DNA from: Panacagrimonas sp046594215
Lineage (GTDB): Bacteria; Pseudomonadota; Gammaproteobacteria; Nevskiales; Nevskiaceae
Reading direction: 5' to 3'
Assembly: GCA_046594215.1 (NCBI GenBank)
Contig: JBKJPX010000007.1
Coordinates: 139,167 to 203,166, forward strand
Length of the DNA: 64,000 bases
The translations under genes were made by a program, and so were the position numbers. This document shows positions 28,402-37,132 of this stretch, in pieces (the stretch's first letter is position 1; every line of letters begins with the position of its first letter). The notes under the pieces are model-generated. The model had not been told where the DNA came from. It saw only the letters and a program-made list of their open reading frames with translations, and made no database searches.

Positions 28402-29394
28402 ATGTCCCAATTCCGAGCCCTGCGCGTCCACCAGGTCGAAAAGACCTTCCAGTCGAAGTTCGAGGACCTCTCGCTCGAGGACCTCACGCCGGGCGAAGTG
28501 GTCATCCGCGTCGCCTACTCCTGCCTCAACTTCAAGGACGCGCTCGCCGTCACGGGCAAGAGCCGGATCATGCGCGTGATGCCGCGCGTGGCCGGCATCG
28601 ACCTGTCGGGCGTCGTGGAGTCCAGCAGCGACCCGGCCTACAAGAAAGGTGATGAAGTGCTGGTCACCGGTTGCAATCTGGGCGAGCTGCTCGACGGCGG
28701 CCTGGCCCAGATGGCGCGCGTGCCCGCTTCTGCCGTCGTGCCGCTGCCCAAGGGTCTGAGCCTGCACGAGGCGATGGCGCTGGGCACCGCTGGCTTTACC
28801 GCGGGCCTGGGTATCAAGCGCATGCTCGAGAACCACCAGGCGCCGGAACTCGGGCCGATCGTCGTCACCGGTCCCACGGGCGGCGTGGGGTCGATCGCGA
28901 TCCAGATATTCAAGCGCTGCGGTTTCGAGGTCATCGCGCTCACGGGGAAGAAGGCCGCGGCCGAGGACTACCTGCGCAAGCTCGGCGCCGACCAGGTCGA
29001 GGATCGCAGCACGCTGGACCTGGGCAAGAAGCCGCTGGAAGCCGCGCGCTTCGGCGGCGCGCTCGACAACCTCGGCGGCGAGACACTGGCGGGTCTGACA
29101 CGCAACATCCGCCAGTGGGGCACGATCGCGAGCATCGGCCTGGCCCAGAGCCACGAGCTGACCACCACCGTGATGCCCTTCATCCTTCGCGGCGTGTCGC
29201 TGCTGGGCATCAACTCGGTGGAAGTACCGCGTGCCTGGCGTCTCGACGTCTGGAACAAGCTCGCCGGCGACTGGAAGCCCAAGAACCTGTCCGACATCGT
29301 GCGCCGGACCATCACGCTCGACGAAGTGCCGGCTGCCTGCGCCGAACTGATGGCGAGCAGCGTGCAGGGTCGCTACGTGGTGAAGATCGGCTGA
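28402..29394 (+). CDS. acuI: Acrylyl-CoA reductase-like zinc-free quinone oxidoreductase (AcuI/YhdH family)
   Basis: NADPH-dependent medium-chain reductase. The 330-aa protein has the FRALRV start, the YSCLNFKDALAVTGK segment, GTAGFTAGLGIKRML and the nucleotide-binding VTGPTGGVGSIAIQI, then LDNLGGETLAGL and LLGINSVEVPRAWR. The GIDLSGVV region lacks the structural-zinc cysteines of alcohol dehydrogenases, as expected. This family reduces acryloyl-CoA to propionyl-CoA (AcuI), and E. coli YhdH is its close relative. The substrate here is inferred from family. A strong hairpin follows and separates it from the convergent kinase gene. Confidence 0.88.
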   Translation: MSQFRALRVHQVEKTFQSKFEDLSLEDLTPGEVVIRVAYSCLNFKDALAVTGKSRIMRVMPRVAGIDLSGVVESSSDPAYKKGDEVLVTGCNLGELLDGGLAQMARVPASAVVPLPKGLSLHEAMALGTAGFTAGLGIKRMLENHQAPELGPIVVTGPTGGVGSIAIQIFKRCGFEVIALTGKKAAAEDYLRKLGADQVEDRSTLDLGKKPLEAARFGGALDNLGGETLAGLTRNIRQWGTIASIGLAQSHELTTTVMPFILRGVSLLGINSVEVPRAWRLDVWNKLAGDWKPKNLSDIVRRTITLDEVPAACAELMASSVQGRYVVKIG

Positions 29395-29420
29395 CGAGGC
29401 CCGGCCTCGGACGGTCGTGA

Positions 29421-29451
29421 TCGAAGGCCCGCCCATCCGGCGGGCCTTCGA
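29421..29451. terminator. Bidirectional hairpin terminator between acuI and the convergent kinase
   Basis: A perfect 13-bp stem (29421-29433 with 29439-29451) with a 5-base loop CATCC. It lies 26 bases after the acuI stop and 11 bases after the stop end of the minus-strand kinase gene. T-runs are poor on both sides, so it may work as a hairpin that blocks read-through and protects 3' ends. Confidence 0.65.
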
Positions 29452-29462
29452 CGTTGAGGGCA

Positions 29463-31553
29463 TCAGCGGCTTGGATCGACGTCCAGGCCGAACTCGCCGA
29501 GGTCCACGTCGAGCGTCGGCATCGCCGCCGTCGTCGCCGCAACGGCAGCGACCTCCTCCGGCCAGCGCGGCGACTCGTCGAGTGCCGCGCTTTCGCCGGC
29601 CACCGGGAACGCGAAGCAGAACGAGGTGCCCCGGCCGTCGTCGTTCGGCTGAACCCAGATGCGGCCGCGGTGGCGTTCGACGATGCGCTTGCACACCGCC
29701 AGGCCAATGCCGGTTCCCGGGTACTGCTCCTGGGAATGCAGGCGGCGGAAGATCTGGAACACGTCCGCTGCCTTCTCGGGATCGATGCCGATGCCGTTGT
29801 CGCGCACCGTGATCAGCCATTCGTTTCCGGTGCGGCGCCCCGAGATCATGATGCTCGGCAGTTCCTCGCCGTGGAACTTGAGCGCGTTGCCGACAAGGTT
29901 CTGGAAAAGCTGCACGAGCTGCTGGCTGTCGCCCTGGATCGTGGGCAGGTCGCCGATCAGGAACTCGGCGCCCAGCTCCTGTACCGCGGTCTGCAGCAGC
30001 GACAGCGCGGCGTCGAGCACATCGCGCAGGTTCACCGGCTGGAACGGTTTGGGTTCGTGGCCCAGGCGCGAGTAGTCGAGCAGGTCGACGATCATGCGCT
30101 GCATGCGCGTGGCCGCCGCGGTGAGGAAATCGAGATATTCCTGCGCTTCGGCGTCGAGCTTGTTGCGGTAGCGTCGCGCGAGCAGGCCCGAGAAGCCGCC
30201 GATGGCTCGCAGCGGCTCCTGCAGGTCGTGCGAGGCGATGTAGGCGAACTGCTGTAGCTCCTGGTTGCTGCGTGCGAGCTCCGCATTGGCTCGGCCCAGG
30301 TTCGCGTTGTTCTCCTGAACGCTCAGCTGCGAGCGCTTGCGCTCCAGCACGTTGCTGACCATTTCGCCGAACAGCTTGAGCAGGGTGGTGAGCTGCGTGG
30401 GCCATTGCGTCTCGTGCTCGACGGCGTCGAAACCCACGTAGCCGCGCACGACCGACCCGCTGTGCATCGGCACGAGCAGGATCGACTTGATGGACTCTTC
30501 CTCCCACTCGGCCTGTTCGGCCGCCGCGTCGGCCGGCAGTGCCGACACGCGATCCACCGATACGACCTCGCCGCGCTGGATGCGCGACAGGCACCAGGCG
30601 TAGGTGGAGGAGGACAGGTCCTGCAACCGGTCACGCTGCTCGGGAATGCCGCGGCCGCACCACTCGTGCGTGCAGCTGACCTTATCGCGCGAGGGAGAGA
30701 ACTCGAAGATGTAGGCGCGATCCACTTCGGCGAAGTGCCCCACTTCTCCCAGTGCATCGGTGATCGACTCGTCAGCCTCCTCCACGGGCACGCTGATGAA
30801 TCCCGTCGACAGGCGGGTCACCAGCGACTCGAAGCGCATGCGCCGGTCGAGCTCCGACAAGGTGCGATGGCGCTCAGAGATGTCGAGCAGTAGGCCGCAG
30901 ATCAGGGTGCGGCCCGGGGCGGGCAGGTGGATCGCACGCAGCTCGCACGGGATGTCGGTGCCGCCGGTGTGACGGATCATGAACGGCACTTCGAGCTTCT
31001 CGCCGCCCACCGCACGCTGGATCAGGCTGCGCGCGTAATCCTCGGTGCTCATGCCCTGCTGCTCGGGCGGCGCGATGGCCATCGGGCTCAGGCCAATCAG
31101 CTTGCCGCGCGGAAAGCCGGTGAGCTTCGCGAAGTTCTCGTTGGCGTCGATGATCTGGAAACTTTCGACATGGAAAACCCACATCGCGTCCGGACCGTGT
31201 TCGGCGATGGCGCGTTGCTGCGCGATCACGTTCTGAAGTTCCGACAGGCGCTGATTGACTGCGGTCGCCATTTCCGCGAACGGTCGTGCGAGGCCCTCGG
31301 GCGCGCCGCGCGTGGCCGAGCCGATGCGAAGCGAATCCTCGCCCCCGGCAAGCTTCTGCACAGCCTGCTGCATGGCGTTGAGGCGACGATCGAGGAGGTC
31401 GACGAACCAGGCGCCGGCCGAAGCGATCAATACCAGCGCGGCCAGCACGTAGGGCAGGGCCGAGGGCATGTCGCTGAGCAGGCCGGCCTGGCCCAGGCCG
31501 AACACGGCCGTCGCCATCAGCACTGCGAACGCGAAGCTGTATTTGAGCGACAC
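29463..31553 (-). CDS. PAS/GAF sensor histidine kinase (bacteriophytochrome-type kinase core)
   Basis: Membrane-linked histidine kinase, about 696 aa from the GTG chosen here. Two hydrophobic segments near the N-terminus (about 5-55: YSFAFAVLMATAVFG and LPYVLAALVLIASAGAWF) form a hairpin anchor. A PAS domain follows (about 105-225: HGPDAMWVFHVESFQIIDANENF), then a GAF domain (about 240-400), a DHp helix with the phospho-acceptor H442 in ASHDLQEPLRAIGG, and an HATPase domain with DNGIGI and GTGIGLAVCKRIVERH. The DLQEPLR type is that of phytochrome-like kinases. No receiver is attached and no response regulator adjoins. The start is uncertain: the frame stays open to 31895, but sequence before VSLKYSF looks non-coding. 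Confidence 0.85.
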   Translation of the reverse strand: MSLKYSFAFAVLMATAVFGLGQAGLLSDMPSALPYVLAALVLIASAGAWFVDLLDRRLNAMQQAVQKLAGGEDSLRIGSATRGAPEGLARPFAEMATAVNQRLSELQNVIAQQRAIAEHGPDAMWVFHVESFQIIDANENFAKLTGFPRGKLIGLSPMAIAPPEQQGMSTEDYARSLIQRAVGGEKLEVPFMIRHTGGTDIPCELRAIHLPAPGRTLICGLLLDISERHRTLSELDRRMRFESLVTRLSTGFISVPVEEADESITDALGEVGHFAEVDRAYIFEFSPSRDKVSCTHEWCGRGIPEQRDRLQDLSSSTYAWCLSRIQRGEVVSVDRVSALPADAAAEQAEWEEESIKSILLVPMHSGSVVRGYVGFDAVEHETQWPTQLTTLLKLFGEMVSNVLERKRSQLSVQENNANLGRANAELARSNQELQQFAYIASHDLQEPLRAIGGFSGLLARRYRNKLDAEAQEYLDFLTAAATRMQRMIVDLLDYSRLGHEPKPFQPVNLRDVLDAALSLLQTAVQELGAEFLIGDLPTIQGDSQQLVQLFQNLVGNALKFHGEELPSIMISGRRTGNEWLITVRDNGIGIDPEKAADVFQIFRRLHSQEQYPGTGIGLAVCKRIVERHRGRIWVQPNDDGRGTSFCFAFPVAGESAALDESPRWPEEVAAVAATTAAMPTLDVDLGEFGLDVDPSR

Positions 31554-31975
31554 CTTGCCTGCCTTGATTCCTGCCGCCGGGACGTGCCGTCCGGTGATTG
31601 TCCGGCCGGTGCGAGTTAAATGCGATGCGTCGCCTGATCGGCGCAGATCATTCTCACCCCTTACGGTCGGTTCTTGCGATTCGTGCGCTGGGCCAGCCGC
31701 AATCCTGGCGGCTACAGCAGGGGTTTCAATGGCCCGGATTCGCGTCCGGAAGGTTTTCGCCTCTGCCCTGGGCGCGGTTCTCCTGCCGGTGGGCTGTGGT
31801 TCCAGGGAGGCGACAAGGTCGGCGACGGCAAGGGTGCAGGCGGCGCCACGGCCGTCCGCTCTGCGGATCGACGACGGGGGGAAATCTCGGCGCAAGCCTG
31901 GCTGCTCGGCCTGTGGCGGGGCCCTCCACGAAGGCCCACACTGCAGGTCTGATCCGGGCGCGGAGGCCCCGAGCC
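31554..31975. other. Divergent intergenic region without a recognisable gene
   Basis: About 420 bases lie between the kinase start and the flavin-binding protein start. Open frames cross it on both strands, but their translations are Arg/Pro-rich composition artefacts. It presumably carries promoters for both divergent genes. I could not pick out convincing -35/-10 pairs, hairpins or an RNA gene. Confidence 0.4.
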
Positions 31976-32953
31976 ATGAGCGATTCGCAGCCTGATTCCG
32001 TGTTTCATGCCGGCGAGACGGCCATCCAGGAGCGGCTCGGCGTGGGCGCGAAGATGGAGGACATCGGTCGCCGCGTTATTCGCGACCACATGCCGGAGCA
32101 GCACCGCGAGTTCTTCGCTCAGCTTCCTTTCGTGCTGGTGGGCGCGCTCGACGACCAGGCGCAACCCTGGGCAAGTCTGCTGACCGGGCCGCCGGGGTTC
32201 ATGCATTCGTCCGATCCGAAGCGGCTCGTGATCGACGCGGTTCCTCCTGGCTTCGATCCGCTCTCCGGCGCGCTGGAGGCGGGCCGTCCCGTGGGTCTGC
32301 TCGGCATTCAACCCCACACGCGGCGTCGCAATCGCATGAACGGCGTGATTTCGCGGCGAACCGGGGAAGGGATCGAGGTCGTGGTCTCCCACAGCTTCGG
32401 CAATTGCCCGAAGTACATCCAGGCGCGCACGCCCGAACGCCTCGATGTGGGCCTGCAGCCTGAGCCCATGCGTCGTGCTCTTCGACTCGACGCGGCGGCG
32501 CAGGCGACGGTGCGCCGGGCCGATACTTTCTTCATCGCCACCGCCCATCCGCACGCGGGCGGCGCGGCGGGCCCTGTACGCGGCGTCGACGTGTCGCATC
32601 GCGGTGGCAAGTCCGGTTTCGTGCGCGTCGACGACGAGGGTGTGCGGCTCACCGTTCCAGATTTTGTCGGCAACTTCTTCTTCAATACGCTCGGCAATCT
32701 CACGCTCAATCCGCGCGCCGGGCTGCTGTTCGTGGATTTCCTGTCGGGTGACCTGTTGTACGTGGCCGCGCGCGGCACCGTCGTCTGGGACGGACCACAG
32801 GTGCGCGCTTTCGACGGCGCCCAGCGCCTGGTGGAATTCGAGGTGACCGAATGCCGGGCGGTCGGTGCAGCGCTGCCGCTGCGCTGGGGCGCTGCGGAGC
32901 TGTCGCCGTTCCTCGCGCCCACGGGGAGCTGGGAGGCGGTCGCGTCGGCTTGA
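31976..32953 (+). CDS. Pyridoxamine 5'-phosphate oxidase-like flavin-nucleotide-binding protein
   Basis: A 325-aa protein with two split-barrel halves of the PNPOx-like fold. The N-terminal half has FFAQLPFVLVGALDDQAQPWASLLTGPPGF and GRPVGLLGIQPHTRRRNRMNG. The C-terminal half has TFFIATAHP, the HRGGKSGFVRVD stretch and FVGNFFFNTLGNLTLNPRAGLLFVDF, which matches the general flavin-nucleotide-binding group (COG3576-like). These are probable FMN/FAD oxidoreductases of unknown substrate. I start at ATG 31976 (MSDSQPDSVF); sequence upstream in frame is not protein-like. Its last codons and stop lie inside a hairpin that separates it from the convergent dodecin gene. Confidence 0.8.
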   Translation: MSDSQPDSVFHAGETAIQERLGVGAKMEDIGRRVIRDHMPEQHREFFAQLPFVLVGALDDQAQPWASLLTGPPGFMHSSDPKRLVIDAVPPGFDPLSGALEAGRPVGLLGIQPHTRRRNRMNGVISRRTGEGIEVVVSHSFGNCPKYIQARTPERLDVGLQPEPMRRALRLDAAAQATVRRADTFFIATAHPHAGGAAGPVRGVDVSHRGGKSGFVRVDDEGVRLTVPDFVGNFFFNTLGNLTLNPRAGLLFVDFLSGDLLYVAARGTVVWDGPQVRAFDGAQRLVEFEVTECRAVGAALPLRWGAAELSPFLAPTGSWEAVASA

Positions 32954-32970
32954 CGAGAGCCGACGCGACC
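32938..32970. terminator. Hairpin spanning the flavoprotein stop codon
   Basis: A perfect 13-bp GC-rich stem (32938-32950 with 32958-32970) encloses a 7-base loop TGACGAG that contains the stop codon TGA (32951-32953). It stands between two convergent genes, with the dodecin stop 14 bases beyond. There is no T-run. It probably acts as a two-way transcription barrier or mRNA end protector. Confidence 0.6.
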
Positions 32971-32983
32971 TCGGCGTGTCCGC

Positions 32984-33193
32984 TCAGTCTTCGAGCCGGA
33001 AGCCCACCTTGATGGTGGCCTGCCAGTGCTCGACCTTGCCCTTGTCGATGTGGCCGCGCACCTGCAGCACCTCAAACCATTTGAGGTCGTGAATGGTCTT
33101 TGAAGCACGCTTGATGGCCGACTTCACTGCGTCGTCGCTACCCAGCTTTGACGAACCCGTCAGCTCCAGGGACTTGTAGACGTGGTCGCTCAT
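32984..33193 (-). CDS. Dodecin flavin-storage protein
   Basis: A 69-aa protein that assembles into hollow dodecamers binding flavins in pairs. The sequence fits the family throughout: HVYKSLELTGSS at the N-terminus, AVKSAIKRASKTIHDLKWFEV with the flavin-stacking Trp, and VRGHIDKGKVEHWQATIKVGFRLED. Length is standard. Its neighbour facing it across a hairpin is itself a flavin-binding protein. Confidence 0.95.
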   Translation of the reverse strand: MSDHVYKSLELTGSSKLGSDDAVKSAIKRASKTIHDLKWFEVLQVRGHIDKGKVEHWQATIKVGFRLED

Positions 33194-33300
33194 GTCGTTT
33201 CTTCTCCAGCGAGGGTGGAGTCCGATCGTATTCCTCCCGGCGAATTGCCACCGGCGTCGGCACCCGTTAGAACGTCGCTATCGCACCAATCGGACATTCC

Positions 33301-34893
33301 ATGGAACCGCTGCTGATCGGCAAGGGCGAAACGCCCCAGGTGATCCTCCCCAAGTACGCCAATCGGCATGGCCTCGTTGCAGGCGCCACCGGTACTGGCA
33401 AGACGATCACCCTGCAGGTGCTGGCGGAGGGGTTCTCGAACCTGGGCGTGCCGGTGTTCGCGGCGGACATCAAGGGCGACCTGTCGGGCGTGGCGATGGC
33501 GGGAGAACTCAAGCCCAAGCTGGCCGAGCGCGCCGCGCAGATCGGCGTCGTGAATTACGCGCCGCAGGCCTGTCCGACGGTCTTCTGGGACGTGTTCGGC
33601 ACGCAGGGCCACCCCGTGCGCGGCACCGCGTCGGACTTGGGGCCGGACCTGTTCGCGCGACTGCTGGACCTGTCCGACGTGCAGGAAGCCGTGTTGATGC
33701 TGGTGTTCAAGTACTGCGACGACCAGGGCCTGGCGCTGCTGGATCTCAAGGACCTGCGTGCGGCGATGTCCTACGTGGCGGAGAACGCCAAGTCCCTGGG
33801 CCCGGACTACGGGCTGATCAGCAGTTCCTCGATCGGCGCGATCCAGCGCGGGCTGATCGCGCTCGAGCAGGACGGTGGCGCGGCGTTCTTCGGCGAACCC
33901 GCGCTTGAACTGGCGGACCTCATGCGCGTGGACATGTCGGGTCGCGGCATCGTCAACGTGCTGGCGGCCGACAAGCTCTACCAGAAGCCGCGCCTGTACT
34001 CGACATTCCTGCTCTGGCTGCTCTCCGAACTGTTCGAGGTGCTGCCGGAAGCGGGCGACTTGGACAAGCCCAAGCTCGTGTTCTTCTTCGACGAGGCGCA
34101 CCTGCTGTTCAACGGTGCACCCAAGGCGCTGCTCGAGAAGATCGAGCAGGTCGTACGCCTGATCCGGTCCAAGGGCGTGGGCATCTATTTCGTCACGCAG
34201 AATCCGCTGGATCTACCGGACACCGTTCTCGGACAACTCGGCAATCGCGTGCAGCACGCGCTGCGCGCTTTCACGCCGCGCGACCAGAAGGCGGTCAAAG
34301 CCGCGGCCGAGACTTTCCGCGCGAATCCCAGGATCAACGTCGAGGAAGTGATCACCACGCTCGGCGTCGGCGAGGCGTTGGTGTCGACCCTGCAGGAAGG
34401 CGGCATCCCGGGCGTGGTCGAAAAGACCCTGATCCGCCCGCCGTGCTCGCGTATGGGTGCGATTACGCCGGCCGAGCGACAGGTGATCATGAGTCGCAGC
34501 CCGGTGCTGGGCCGTTACGAGAAGGCCGTCGATCGCGAGTCGGCGTACGAGCTGTTGACGCAGCGCGCCAGCCGCGCGGCCGAGCAGGTCAGCGCCGCCA
34601 AGGCGCAGGCGGACCAGGTCAAGGTCCAGGCGGAACAGGCCAGGGCGGACGCCGCCGCGGCCAGGACAGCGGCCAAGGCTGATGCCGACTGGCAGAAGGA
34701 TGTGCGCGACGCCTACGGTCCCGGCTCGCGTGGTCGTGCACCTGCCGCGCCGCGTGCGCCGGCCGCGCGTCGCAGCGATTCGGTGGTCGAGACCGCGGTG
34801 AAGAGCGCGACGCGCAGTCTGGCGTCGAGCATCGGCAGCCAGGTCGGGCGATCGTTGCTTCGCGGGATTCTGGGCTCGCTGACGAAGCGGTAG
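33301..34893 (+). CDS. HerA-like ATPase / DUF853 helicase-like protein
   Basis: A 530-aa protein of the DUF853 group of HerA/FtsK-type ATPases (E. coli YjgR relatives). Seen: IGKGETPQVILPKYANRHGLVAGATGTGKT with Walker A at 28-35, FAADIKGDLSG, Walker B in KLVFFFDEAHLLF, and the arginine-finger region FVTQNPLDLPDTVLGQLGNRVQHALRA. The C-terminal third (from about 410) is an Ala/Gln/Lys-rich coiled coil ending in SLASSIGSQVGRSLLRGILG, the typical tail of this group. No NurA nuclease is nearby, so a DNA end-resection role like archaeal HerA is not supported. Function in bacteria is largely unknown. Confidence 0.88.
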   Translation: MEPLLIGKGETPQVILPKYANRHGLVAGATGTGKTITLQVLAEGFSNLGVPVFAADIKGDLSGVAMAGELKPKLAERAAQIGVVNYAPQACPTVFWDVFGTQGHPVRGTASDLGPDLFARLLDLSDVQEAVLMLVFKYCDDQGLALLDLKDLRAAMSYVAENAKSLGPDYGLISSSSIGAIQRGLIALEQDGGAAFFGEPALELADLMRVDMSGRGIVNVLAADKLYQKPRLYSTFLLWLLSELFEVLPEAGDLDKPKLVFFFDEAHLLFNGAPKALLEKIEQVVRLIRSKGVGIYFVTQNPLDLPDTVLGQLGNRVQHALRAFTPRDQKAVKAAAETFRANPRINVEEVITTLGVGEALVSTLQEGGIPGVVEKTLIRPPCSRMGAITPAERQVIMSRSPVLGRYEKAVDRESAYELLTQRASRAAEQVSAAKAQADQVKVQAEQARADAAAARTAAKADADWQKDVRDAYGPGSRGRAPAAPRAPAARRSDSVVETAVKSATRSLASSIGSQVGRSLLRGILGSLTKR

Positions 34894-34915
34894 CAAAACC
34901 CGGACTTCGTGCAGG

Positions 34916-35368
34916 CTACGGGGCCAGCGTTCGCGCCAGGCGTAGCCCGTCTGCGCCGTCCTCGTAGAACGCCGGCAGTGCACATTCCTCGACATAGCCG
35001 CGCCTGGCGTACAGCGCGCGTGCCGCGATGTTGTCCGCACGCACCTCGAGACTCACGGCCTGACAATCCTTGCTGCGTGCGAACTTCTCGGCGGCGGCGA
35101 CCAGCCGGCTGCCAATACCCAGGCCTCGCGCCTGCGGGCTGACGACCACCGAGTAGATGCGCGCCTTGCGGCTGTTCGTGCGGCGCAGCATCACGAGGTT
35201 GCCGAGCAGTTCGGTTCCTCTGACTGCGACGAGGACCATCGCGGCGGGCGCCGCGATGAAGCGCCGGATACTGCGTGCAGACATGCGGTCCGAGGGGAAC
35301 AGGGCTTCGAGTTCGAGCATGCCTGCGGCATCCGCTAGGGTTGCGGCACGAATGCGGACGTCCGCCAT
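34916..35368 (-). CDS. GNAT acetyltransferase (RimI-like) coupled to the RimK-like gene
   Basis: A 150-aa single-domain GNAT N-acetyltransferase: IRAATLADAAGMLELEALF, the beta-4 strand IYSVVVSPQARGLGIGSRLV with the Q/RxxGxG/A acetyl-CoA loop, and NIAARALYARRGYVE at the C-terminal side. It starts at ATG 35368; the frame stays open upstream inside the RimK-like gene. One base separates it from that gene's stop, so both are made from one mRNA. RLAN-type RimK genes are known to occur with a GNAT gene, which suggests both modify the same peptide or small molecule. The substrate is unknown. Confidence 0.88.
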   Translation of the reverse strand: MADVRIRAATLADAAGMLELEALFPSDRMSARSIRRFIAAPAAMVLVAVRGTELLGNLVMLRRTNSRKARIYSVVVSPQARGLGIGSRLVAAAEKFARSKDCQAVSLEVRADNIAARALYARRGYVEECALPAFYEDGADGLRLARTLAP

Positions 35369-35369
35369 T

Positions 35370-36833
35370 TCAGCGGGTGTCCTTCGTCCGCGCCTCCAGG
35401 CGCCGCACGAAGAATTCCATGACCTTGCGATACAGCGCTTCCTTGAGAAACAGGTCCTCGACGCCGAAGTCGATGTTCGGGTTGTCGTTGACCTCGACGA
35501 CCTTGACCACCTTGCCGAACTGCTTGAGGTCGACGCCGTAAAGGCCGCTGCCGACAGCACGTGCGGCCTGCACCGCGATGGTCAGCACGTTTTTGGGCAC
35601 GTCCTTGACGTCGATGGTCTCGTGGTTGCCTTCGTGCTTCTTGCCGCCCTCGCGCTTGACCACCTGCCAGTGGCCTTCCGCCATGTAGTAGCGGCAGGCG
35701 TACAGCGGCTCGCCGTCCAGCACGCCGACTCTCCAGTCGTACTCGGTGGGCTCGAAGGATTGACCGATGATGATGTCGCTGCGCTCGAGAAGATCGCGCG
35801 TCTCGCGCTTGAGCTCGGCTTCGTTCTCGACCTTGATCACGCCCTTGGAGAATTGCGAGTCCGGCTGTTTGAGCACGCAGGGGAAGCCCAGTTCGCGCGC
35901 CACCTGCGAGACGTTGCCGCGGTGGATCAGCACGGTCTTGGGCTGGGGAATGCGGTGGCGATCCATGAGCTCGGCCAGGAACACCTTGTTGGTCGCACGC
36001 AGGATCGACACCGGGTCGTCCACCACGATCAATCCTTCGCGCGCGGCGCGACGCGCGAAGCGGTAGGTGTGGTGATTGACCGCGGTGGTCTCGCGGATGA
36101 ATAGCGCGTCGTACTCGGCGACGTGGCCGTAATCCGACTTGTCGATGAAGTCGACCTCGAAGCCCAGTTTCTCCGCCGCCTTCTCGAACAGCTTCAGCGC
36201 GCGCGCATTGGACGGCGGTTCCTTCTCGTCCTCGTTGACCAGGATCGCAAGGTCGTAGCGTGCAGAGTCCTTCCGGGCGCGCGGCATGCGGCGCCGCGTG
36301 AAGTAGTCGCGCGCGGCCTGGTACATCAGCTCATGGTGCGAGGTGGGCACTTCGCCAAGCGCGATGGGGCCCAGCTGCCCGACGCGCCACTCGTCGCCGC
36401 GGTACAAGAAGGTGGCCTGCAGCAGCGGTGCCGGGAACAGGTTGAAGAGGGCGCGCGCGAGGCGTTCGTGCCGTTTCGACGGCGAGTTGCCGAAGTAGAC
36501 GTTGAGCACGTACTCGGCCGAGCCGATGCGCGCGAGGCTGGACTGGATCAGCTCCTCGATCTCGTCGTTGAGCACGCCGGGTGCTTCGGCTAGCTTGAGG
36601 TCCTGGATCGTTGTGATGTCCGGCAGCGGCCGGTGGCCGCGCGCGCCGGCGAGCAGCGACACGTAGTAGCCCGTGGTCTGGTAGCCGAAGCTGCGGCAGA
36701 GGTTATAGACGCGCACGTTGCGCGCGAGGGTCTCGGGCTCGAGCGAGAGATATTCCCAGGCGGTGACGATCTGCATGCCGGGAATCTGCAGAGGCCAGTC
36801 GGATCGGCTGTCGACGACAACGAGGCCGCTCAT
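35370..36833 (-). CDS. RLAN-domain RimK-like ATP-grasp amidoligase
   Basis: ATP-grasp ligase that forms a peptide-like amide bond. The 487-aa protein has an N-terminal RLAN domain (about 1-175: GMQIVTAWEYLSLEP, VLNVYFGNSPSKRHERLARALFNLFPAPLLQA) and a C-terminal RimK-type ATP-grasp domain (about 195-480). The latter has IRETTAVNHHTYRFARRA, the ATP-binding lysine strand FPCVLKQPDSQFSKGV, and the metal-binding end KVVEVNDNPNIDFGVED. This is far longer than RimK itself, so it is not the ribosomal S6 modification enzyme. It heads a two-gene operon with the GNAT gene. The reaction partner is not identified; amino acid ligation to a peptide or metabolite is inference. Confidence 0.87.
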   Translation of the reverse strand: MSGLVVVDSRSDWPLQIPGMQIVTAWEYLSLEPETLARNVRVYNLCRSFGYQTTGYYVSLLAGARGHRPLPDITTIQDLKLAEAPGVLNDEIEELIQSSLARIGSAEYVLNVYFGNSPSKRHERLARALFNLFPAPLLQATFLYRGDEWRVGQLGPIALGEVPTSHHELMYQAARDYFTRRRMPRARKDSARYDLAILVNEDEKEPPSNARALKLFEKAAEKLGFEVDFIDKSDYGHVAEYDALFIRETTAVNHHTYRFARRAAREGLIVVDDPVSILRATNKVFLAELMDRHRIPQPKTVLIHRGNVSQVARELGFPCVLKQPDSQFSKGVIKVENEAELKRETRDLLERSDIIIGQSFEPTEYDWRVGVLDGEPLYACRYYMAEGHWQVVKREGGKKHEGNHETIDVKDVPKNVLTIAVQAARAVGSGLYGVDLKQFGKVVKVVEVNDNPNIDFGVEDLFLKEALYRKVMEFFVRRLEARTKDTR

Positions 36834-37132
36834 CGGGTGCGTTTCGGGTCAGGCGTCAGGGCGCGTGCGCGCCAGCCGTGCGGTGAGACACTGCGGGACG
36901 GACTATGAAGAGATAGCCGTCGTCTCATCGAAGACAAGGCTCCGGAGGTTCTTCGGCGCGCGCGTTTGGCATGTGGGAGGCGATCGCTTGGTTGAGGTTG
37001 TCGACCGCCCGCGCATGCTAGCAAAGAGTGTCGCGGCGAAGTTTCGGCGCCCACCGCGGATCGTGTTGCCAAAGGCGAGGGGCAGGCTTACCGTCGCGCC
37101 ATTCGCGGCGTGCCCGCCCTCCGACACTGGTC

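Noticed and set aside
31598..31975. Upstream extension of the flavin-binding protein frame
   Set aside because: The translation is Arg/Pro-rich and unlike any domain; ATG 31976 opens the conserved protein.
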